The notes below the pieces were generated by a model. That model was not told where the DNA came from. It saw only the letters and a list, made by a program, of their open reading frames with translations, and did not search any database. The position numbers and the translations under genes are program-made. From Paracentrotus lividus (lineage: Eukaryota > Echinodermata > Echinoidea > Camarodonta > Echinidae): a stretch of 64,000 nt of DNA. Location: contig CALNVZ010003430.1 of the NCBI GenBank assembly GCA_940671915.1, positions 13,905,789 through 13,969,788 of the forward strand, written 5' to 3'. The first letter of the stretch is position 1; every line of letters begins with the position of its first letter. Below, piece after piece: positions 21,292 through 30,900 of the stretch.

Positions 21292-22289
21292 CACTGTCCG
21301 TCATAAAGGTGGAATATTTTTTTGCCGCTATAGCGACATGATTTTGCTCTGACTTTAATTTCTTGAATATGTTTGTCCCTGCTTTTACTTTTTGGGACTC
21401 TGGCTATATCTTGGACGTTCTCCCAACACTTCACGTGGACCTTTTTTCAAAAAGGTTTTGTCAACCCCCGTGATGCCAATTTTTGTCATTTTTTCTCATT
21501 TTGGGGCCCCTTTTTGTTTTCCCATCCTATCAAGCCCCCCTCAGTCTTACTCCCAGGAAACGCGACTGAGGTGAACTGTTTTATATTGTTCTTTAAGTTA
21601 AATCTATATATCTGGGGACAGGCTAAGGTCTCTTGTCTAGGGGAGGGGTTGAAGTAAAAAACGAGATTGGTGAAAATTCGGAATATTTTATTCCATCTTT
21701 ATGCTGAAAACAAAAGAAATGAAAAACCACCTTTAACCCTTAAATAGTATCATTTTCCCCTTAAATTTTGTTTAGCCTTGATGACAAGGCTATAAATAGT
21801 CATTATTGATAATATTTTATTTTGATTTATGTTTGGTTGAGATTTTACAATAAAATTTAGGTAAGATAGACATTTCCATGGTGTAAAAATGAATAAAATG
21901 AATGTTGAGCCCCAATCAAAATAAATTTTGACCCCTCCCCTAGACAAAAGAGTCGAGCCTGTAACCATGAATCTAGATTTAATTTACAGAACAATAACAA
22001 ATCTCCACTTCAGACGTGTTTCTTTGGGGTAGGACTGAGGGTGCCTTGGTGGGTCGCGTGAACAAAAAAGGGCCCCAAAAATAAGAAAAAAATGACGAAA
22101 ATGGCCATCTTCTGGGGGTGACAAACTTTTTTGAAGAAAAATCCCCGGGAAGGGTTGAGGGAACGTCCAAGATATACCCAGGATCCCAAAAAGTGAAAGC
22201 GGTGACAAACAAATTCAAGAAAATAATAACGGAGCAACATGATGTCGCTTGAGCCAGAAAAAAATATTCAACCTTTATGACGAACAGTG
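21292..22289. mobile_element. TA-flanked CACTGTYCGTCATAAAGG foldback element
   Basis: Ends CACTGTCCGTCATAAAGG and, inverted, CACTGTTCGTCATAAAGG, each with an outer TA (21290-21291 and 22290-22291). Internal blocks such as 'ctttttgggactctgg', 'cttggacgttctccc' and 'ctcagtcttactcccagg' recur inverted in the right half. An internal relative is found at 33860-34700. It is non-autonomous and Tc1/mariner-like by its TA and tip. Confidence 0.85.
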
Positions 22290-23822
22290 TATTAAACATT
22301 AAAGGTTCATTATAATATACACGTTCATGGTATATTGATGTATATTTGAGATCTAAGAATTGAATGTTAAATAAATAAACCGTTAGATCACATTATCATG
22401 AAAGATAAGGATTAAAAAGTTTTAGGCAAAACAACAAGGTCAACATGTTTATAAATTATAATGTCAATTTTCACATTTACCATGAATGAGTACACACTAT
22501 ATTCTAAGATGTACGTTCTTTCATAACCCTGTACAGTAAAGAATTTTGTTTACAAGCAAATGATCAACCCATGATGAGATAAGATTTAGATGAAAATTAA
22601 AATCCAATTTTTAATATTCTGTACATTTGTTGTTTGTTGTACTTTTGGTTTTTAATTTTGTTTTGCTTTTGTGCCACATGAAGAAAACAAAGTCAATGTA
22701 GGCAGAAGATGAATTTCTGTAATTTTTCTACACTATATATTACTTTTACATACTTACCCCTACAAGACTTCATTAGAGCCCTATTAAGTACCCACTTCCA
22801 GTAAGCCATATTAATATTCAGCAATTGTAATCAAGCCAGGATAACATTTAGCACTGCACTGAGCTAGCATATTCATTACCAGTAAGCTATTATACAGTGC
22901 GTATCAAAAGAGGGTAATCCATTTTCCGAGGGGGCATATTCCCAGCTCATCTTTTTTTGGCTATTTATTTGTATCATATAATTTAAGACAACCTCCTCAC
23001 CTCACCTTTACAATGATATATTTCTTGAATCATACTTGAATAGCAAGTAAATTTCAACAGAAGTTGACAGACAATGTAAGAATCCATTTTTTGCCAGTTT
23101 TTGTCAAAGGGTGAGAGACTGAGTGAAAGCTTTCACTTGAGTCACACATCATCGCTTGCAATCTTTTTTCAATCAGGGACAGCATTCACTCAGTCTTGTA
23201 TCATTTTCTAAAAACTTGCAAAAAATGGATTTTGTACCTGCCAACTTCTTTTGCAAATTTCTTGCTTGTCCGCTACTTTTTATGATTCAACACAGGTATC
23301 ACTGCAAATGTGAGGACTCTGTCTTTAATCATATATTGCAAATGAAGTGCCAAAACAGATAAGCTTGGTCCCTCTAAAAATTGATTTCCCTTTTCTCTTT
23401 TCTTTTCTTTTGATACCCACCGTATATTCTCCTCAAGCTTTATTTAAATGATTTTACTTTGAAGTATCAATGTAATATCACAATCACATCTCTCCAGATG
23501 CTATGTTGAAGATTGTGTCCCTTTCTACAAATTATCAGCTGAAAAGCACAAGAACGCTAATAAATATGGTTTGTAAAGCTAAAAACCTTCTGAATTCCAA
23601 CAGATAATTAAACAGTGCAATCTAAACATGAATTCTCAGAGCAATACAATGAACAAATTGAAAATGGGATAGAGTTGACACCTTGTTTTGTGAATTGTGA
23701 TTAAAATCCTATCTCTCTAAGAAGTACTATTCATGAATTATTAGTTAATTAAGTTGTTAGAATCATAAAATAACAATATATTTTCACATATAAATAGCAT
23801 TTCTATATATTCACACAATGCT
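22290..23822. other. Gene-free interval
   Basis: AT-rich unique-looking DNA. A TACAGTGCGTATCAAAA word near 22892 resembles a mariner tip, but no partner was found. No exon could be supported. Confidence 0.4.
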
Positions 23823-23971
23823 TCACAATGAAACGACCTTGTCAAACAAAAGAATACTTCTGGGAATAAGATGACGGGTGATGTACCTCACAGATTGCTG
23901 TTCTGTCTGACAAGCTCTCTCACAGCACCTTTCCACTACAATCTTGAGTCTGAAGCAAGGCTTACCCAACT
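23823..23971 (-). other. Possible extra terminal exon on the SMDT1 strand
   Basis: On the minus strand a good acceptor (T-rich tract ending in TTTGCAG, AG at about 23972-23973) opens a 49-codon frame starting LGKPCFRLKIVVERCCERAC and ending at a stop at 23823. I recognise no family. It lies 1 kb beyond the SMDT1 stop on the same strand, so it could be an alternative last exon, part of an unseen gene, or chance. Confidence 0.25.
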
Positions 23972-24735
23972 GCAAAAAAAGAAACAAAGAAAAATCAGTG
24001 TGTTCATCTAGATAGTGCAAATCTCATAAATGTGCTAAAATAAAAAATGGATAAATCTCTTTTTATTGAATTTTCATTGCCCTTTTGAGCATCATTTTGA
24101 ATTTAAAATAACGTGTATTAATTTTTTAAGAGCATGGTTATACATAAACAAAACAAGTGAGAAACTTGTTCACCTACACTCGAGGCTCTTTGGAACATGA
24201 AAAATACCTTGTTACATTAGGAATACCTTTACATCAGGGTAAAAAAAAAAAAAGAATTGAAATACAAAGAGCTGGGACTCACAAAATTATTTTGTTATAT
24301 CAGGATATAGATATACTAAGACCTCTTCATCATGTTTGTTTGTCGTTTTTTTTTTTTGCAGGGGGGGGGGGGGTTGTTTGTTTTTGCTTGCCTGTTGTTT
24401 GTTTTGATATTTTGCCTTATCAAAGGGATTTAGTAACATTGAATATGATTCAAATTACAAATCATTTAATTTAGTTCATTTTGGCAATGATTATAAACAT
24501 GAAGGTCAGTCTGGGATTCCTTGAAATTTACAAGGCAATTGTTTGTTTTACTTTCCAGATATCTATTATAATCATATTCAAATTTTGAAAACTGTTACTG
24601 GAATGCTTTTCACCCAGCATGCTTTCCACCATGTGGCTGTATGCCTAGCCTTGCGTGTTTTCATTATGATAGTAAATAACTTCCATTTGCACTGAAGCTG
24701 TCATTAGTTTGTTTTTATGGTCGGAGCAATAGAAT

Positions 24736-24741
24736 TTTATT
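24736..24741 (-). terminator. Candidate polyadenylation signal for SMDT1
   Basis: AATAAA on the minus strand, about 195 bases downstream of the SMDT1 stop codon. The position is plausible but there is no direct support. Confidence 0.4.
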
Positions 24742-24934
24742 AATTTCGATGCTTTTGAATCTATTTATGGAAGTCACTCATTCACCATAAACACAACATG
24801 CATCATAAAATCCTAATAGGTATTTTCTACTTCAAAAAAAAAAAATTTCATTCAGCACATGGAAAACAACAAGCCTCAAGTATGTGCTAGATAATTTAGT
24901 TTCCTTACATGTAAAATCTCTGGTTGAAAGAGCT

Positions 24935-27900
24935 CTAGTCGTCGTCCTCGGGAACAAAGATGTCATACTCCTCGAGAAAGGTAGCCCCTTCTTTGCTGAT
25001 CGTTGCACCAATATAGAGAAAAGGGACTACAACTGCAATCACTTTGGGCAATCCTAACCGCATGGCAAATGGAGCTGGCAGCAGACCTCCGTTATCATTT
25101 GTGGTTCGATGCCGTACAACAGAGCGCAAACAAACCTGGAAGAAATCAAATGACAGTTTTAACCCTAATCAGACTGGGGTGTTTTGGTAGCTGTCAAGAC
25201 TGGGGGGGGGCCATGATGGCCCCCCCCCACTAAAGATCATCGGCCAGCCGATCGCGCCGACCACGCCGAAAATTTGCACGATGATAGTGAGCCATGTAAT
25301 CTACAAGACTGCGCTGTTAATTTTTCAAAATAAATTTAATTTTTTTTTAATATGAATTAATTATGCTAATTTGGGAGGGTCCACGAGTCCTCGGTCCCAC
25401 GAGTCCTACGTCCCACGAGACCTCGGTCCCACGAGTACTACGTCCACGAGGCCGAATATTTTCCCACGAGTCCAACGTCCACGAGACCTACGTCTTACGA
25501 GTCCTACGTCCCACGAGGCCGAGTATTTTTCCAACGAAGTCCTCGGTCCCACGAGTCCTCGGCCCACGAGTCCTACGTCCCACGAGTCCTACGTCCCACA
25601 GAGACCTACGTCCCACGAGTCCTACGTCCCACGAGGCCGAGTATTTTTCCACGAGTCTACGTCCACGAGTCCTCAGGTCCCACCGAGGCCGATTTTTCAC
25701 ATATCGTGTTTTCCTTTTATCAGAATGTGTTTCAACATCAATGAAACATTTTTGTAAGCTGAATTATACAACATGAATTAATTTAGTTGTGGTTAATACC
25801 ATAGGCACTAGCATGGAATAATGGTGGCATCTCATTTCGCGGAGACGGGTTTGAGACTGATTTGAGACTATGTCTAAAGACGTCCCTTATCCTTCTAGTA
25901 GTGACGGGTCCAGGATTACAGGAGGGGGGGGGGCACACAAAATTTTCGGTTTAAATATACGGTCAATGAGTGGTTTTCAAATTATAGGGGCGCGTCCCCC
26001 CCCCCCACCCCCTGGATCCGCCTCTGCGTCGCAGAGACGTCGCCCGAACAAAATAAAAAAAAAATAATAATAAAAAAAAAATTATAGGAGGCTTCTCCGC
26101 GACGGAAAAAGAGTATCGGAGACGTCTCCGCGATAAGTTTTCAAAACCGTCTCACAACTCGTCTAACAAGTCTAAAGTAGTCCAATTCCGTCTCAAATCC
26201 ATCTCCGGCGAAATTAGCTTCCACCATTAGTTGCAGGATAATATTTTAATGAATGTAGTTCTTGGTTTTAAAAGAAAATTAAGATTTACATCCTTGAGAA
26301 ATCCTTATTACATATTTATCAATGATTTACATTTAAATCTAATCTCGAATTTGAGAGATCATAATTCATGAATCCCGAAAAGGGGCGTAGACACCGGGAA
26401 GGGGGGGGGTGCATCCTCAATTAAAAATCACCCCCCCTCCCGAATTTACGCGGTGATATGTATTTTTTTAAAAGCTGAAATGGGCTTTCCACACTTGTGT
26501 TTCTTCCATCATGTCCACGGAACAATTTTCGCTCGCGCTTATTATTGTTATTATTTTATTATTTATTATTATTATTATCATTATTAAATCCAGATTAATA
26601 TTTATATTATCTATTATATCTTTAGGCAACATAGAGTTTCACATTTTGGCAGTCATCAAAACAAAAAGCAAATAGTCGGGATAATGCATTTACGCCAACT
26701 TCTTTATTCATTTCATGTCAAATTTTCGACGGACCTGCGTCTTCATCAGGAATTTAATTTTTGTAAATTATACTCCTGCCGAAGACGGAGGTCCTTAAAA
26801 AATGGAGAAGAAATGAATAAAAACTTGGCGTAAATGCATAGTCTCCATTGTTTGCTTTTTATTATATTTAATGTATGTTTAGCCTATACTTATTTAGTAT
26901 TTCCAGTGAAATTATTATTAATCTTTTCTTCAAACAGCTCTATTTCTATAAGTCTATTTGTCCTACATTTTATTTTAATTGTATTATACTTATAATTGCC
27001 AAAAAATTGCAGAGTACACAAATCTTTAACATAAAATAAATTAGCTTAAATTACTTTTATCTACTAGAGTGTATATACAGTTCTCGCTATAACAGTAGCG
27101 GACGCAGACCAGAGTCACACAATGAACTTACCGGGCCCATGCGTAAACATAATAGAGCCGCTTTTGTCCCCAGACAATTGGGCCACCGAAATGAGTTCAA
27201 TTCGATTTCTTGGATCTGCGCCTGACTATATTCTGCAGATTTAACCCTCCCCTCCCCATCCCATTCCCTTCGGGTCCCACGTGTTGTTTTTGTTAACCTT
27301 CGTTATAATTTGAGCATTATCATGATTCTTATATTGCAAGATTCTGTTCATTTAGCCTAAAAACTTTCTGCTCGCATGGTATTTAGAATTTAGAATTCAA
27401 AAATTATATTCCTGATGAAGAGGCAGGTCCGTCGAAATTTGACATGAAATGAATAAAGAAGTTGGCGTAAATGCATTATCCCGACTATTTGCTTTTGTTT
27501 GATGACTGCCAAAATGTGAAACTCTATGTTGCTTAAAGATATAATAGGTAATGTAAATAATTATTCTGGATTTTGATAATGAAAATAATAATAATAAATA
27601 AATAAAAATAATAACAATAATAAGCGCGAGCGAAAATTGTTAGAGTTCCGTGGACATGATGGAAGAAACACAAGTGTGGAAAGCCCATTTCAGCTTTAAA
27701 AAAATACATATCACCCGCGTAAAATTCGGGAGGGGGGTGATTGCAGGGCCGCGGAGCCGGGGGGGGGGGGGGGGCAGCCCCCACTTTTTTCAGCCAACGT
27801 GTACAAAAACGCAAAAATGACCATACATTAATTTTTGTGATTTTTAGCCTGTTCAGCCCCCCCCCCCCCCCCCCCACTTTCGGCTCAGCCCTCCACTTTC

Positions 27901-30900
27901 AAAAACGCTCCGCGGCCCTGGAGCACATGCCATCCCCATCTTTTAATTGAGGGATGCACCCCCCCCCCCCCCCCCCGGTGTCTACGCCCCTGTTCGGGAT
28001 TCATGAATATATCTCTCAAATTCGAGATTAGATTTAAATGTAAATCATTTGATAAATATGTAATTAGGATTCTCAAGGATGTAAATCTTAATTTTTCTTT
28101 TAAAACCAAAGAACTACATTCATTAAAAATATTCCGCAACTAATGGTGGAAGATAATTTCGCGGAGATGGATTTGAGACGAATTGGGACTACTTTTAGAC
28201 TTGTAAGACGAGTTGTGAGACGGTTTTGAAACTTGTCGCGGAGACGTCTCCGATACTCTTTTTCCGTCGCGGAGAAAGCCTCCTATATTTTTATTTTGTA
28301 TTTATTTTTTTTTTATTGTCGCGGCGACGTCTCTGCGACGCAGGGGCGGATCCGGGGGTGGGGGTGGGGGGGGGAGGGGCGCCCTATAATTTGAAAACCA
28401 CTCATTGACCGTACATTTTAAACCGAAAATTTTGGAGCCCCCCCCCTCCTGTAATCCTGGACCCGTCACTACTGAGAAGGATTAGGGACGTCTTTAGACA
28501 TAGTCCCAAATCAGTCTCAAACCCGCCTCCGCGAAATAGAATGCCACCATTATTCGCCATGCTAGTGCCTATGGTATTAACCACAACTAACTTAATTCAT
28601 GTTGTATAATTCAGCTTACGAATGTTTCATTGATGTTGAAAACATTCTGATAAAAGAAAATACGATATGAGAAAATCGGCCTCGTGGGACGAGGACTCGT
28701 GGGACGTAGGACTCGTGGGAAAATACTCGGCCTCGTAGGACTCGTGGGACGTAGGTCTCGTGGGACGTAGGACTCATGGGACGTAGGACTCGTGGGCCCG
28801 AGGACTCGTGGGGCCCGAGGACTCGTGGGACCGAGGACTCGTGGGAAAAATACTCGGCCTCGTGGAGTAGGACTCGTGGGACGTAGGTCTCGTGGGACGT
28901 AGGACTCGTGGGAAAATATTCGGCCTCGTGGGACGTAGGACTCGTGGGACCGAGGTCTTGTGGGACGTAGGACTCGTGGGACCGAGGACTCGTGGGAAGA
29001 CCCGCTAATTTATGCATGAAATCATACTTTTTGCTCTAATTGAAAAAATAAAGCTCCTAGAATGCTAATTTTGTGTATATTATTCCTATAGCATTCCTAA
29101 CAATTGTACTAGAAAAAAATTCTCGTTTCAAAAAATTTCTTATGTATTTTATTGTTTTATGAATTTCTTATGTATTTCTTTGTTTTTTCGACCTTTCGTT
29201 TTCTTTTTTTTTACGCAAAGATCATTTAAGAACCATTTTTAAGCATAAATATGCTAAAATAAATTGATTTCAGCCAATGAAAGTGAAAATAATCATATCT
29301 TTATGAATTAGGTGAGAAAACTCAATTTGCATTGACTTTGTACACAAAATCACGTTTTCGAGCCATTTTCGGTCTGACGGATATTTTTGAAAATCGTGCA
29401 GTGTCGTAACGGTACGACCGATTTTTGTGAAAATGGTTTCAAAAGATGCGCGAGACTTTGAAAGAAAATGTCAGCAAGCGGCGCGATCAGAAAATTTCAT
29501 GCGGCGAAGTGGTCGCGGAAAATGTCGAGGGGGGGCCATGATGGCCCCCCCCCCCCCAGTCTGATATAGAGTTTAAAGTAAGATAATTCAAGACAAAGGA
29601 TACTCGAAAAGTATAGGCCTACATCTCTCTCTCTCTATCTCTCTCTGTTAGTAAAACTCTCCACTATTTGGAGAGTCCTTGAGTCCAACAATTGCAACTA
29701 TAAATTAGGATATATTAGAATTTCAGGCAGAAATTCTGTAAAGAAAGAAGAGGGATCATGTAAAAGCAGGCTATCAATAACATGAGAAAGCAGACATGTC
29801 AACAGAGTAGCCCGTGTGAACTACCACAGGAGTCGTCTCCTCCAAATTTAAGCAGATAGAATAATCTACAAGAATCAAGGAAATAATATAGGAAGGAAGT
29901 GCCATGTCTGGGCATCTAAAATTTGACCTCAGTTTCAGTATGATGTAAAATATTATTTTTAAGATTCATCAATGTTATTTTATTCTTTATATTCTAATGA
30001 TCAATAAAAACAAAACATTTTTAGAAATTGGATCTACTTTCAAGAAGAATTTTATATTACGATTAAGACAGCCTTGTCATTTTGTGTAGCAAAAGTTAAC
30101 TGGATAGTGCCCATGTCTGCTTACTAACTAATTTTGCACGCAATTCAAGCGCAGTTATTTTGGTTCTTCACTTTCTGACACTGGTTAAAATTTTCAGGGT
30201 AGCAAATAAAACTTGATGAAATTATTATTAGGCCTAGATCTAGATCTAGACCCTAACTGATTATTTTTACAGTTTTCGTACTATTAAAAGAAATTGATTG
30301 TTGAGGTTAAAATTAAAAAAAAAATTTATGTTAGTTGGGACTTGGGTGTTTTGATCTACATGTAGGCCCTATAAAAAATCATGAATTTGCATGGGTGCAC
30401 AGACATGGGTACTGCACAGACCGGGACCCTTACCATACTTGACTTTTGTTTGTCATAATTTCCAAGCTAGCACATGTACATGATCACTGGCCCGTAACCA
30501 GGGGGGTTCGGGGGGGTTCGAATGAACCCCCCCCCCCCCCCCCTCCGGCAAGCGAGCAGGGTCCGCTTGACCAAAAAAATAAATCAATCAATCAAATCAA
30601 ATCAAACCCCCACTTTTTGGCAGAAATGCAGCAGATACTTGAATAGAAATACAAGAAAGGAAGATTAAAACACTTTGCTTTCAGTCCCCCTAAATGTAAA
30701 ATCTGTAAAATCTTTAGCTCGTGCTTCGCGCTTGCAACTTTTTATTTTGGGGTTGATAACCATGTTTTTCAGAACAAATTACGCAGGAATTACACTTAAA
30801 CCATTTCGCAGGAATGTTTTCGTTTGCATTTGTGTTCTATTTTAATGTTTTTAAATGATGTTATCTTCAATTTTAAGAAATTGTATAACAGAAACAAGGC

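Larger units (their letters stand above)
25170..29563. mobile_element. 4.4 kb composite inverted repeat with CAGACTGGGG ends
   Basis: The outer ends read CAGACTGGGG at the left and CCCCAGTCTG at the right, each next to AT. Just inside both ends is a hairpin of G-run, CCATGATGG and C-run (25202-25228 and 29529-29557). The arms then run in mirror order: a 16 bp minisatellite, a GGAGACG-family MITE holding a second MITE, a unique block ('aattaagatttacatcc'), a GTAGACACCGGG poly-G block and a 'gtggacatgatggaag' block. They meet near 27000. The arms differ by many substitutions and indels, so this is a real old inverted repeat and not an assembly mirror. It lies in the SMDT1 intron. Confidence 0.88.

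Noticed and set aside
25363-25776. Arg/Pro/Thr/Ser-rich frames over the 16 bp repeats (also 28616-29017)
   Set aside because: Same artefact as above, with several frames equally open. No splice or domain evidence.
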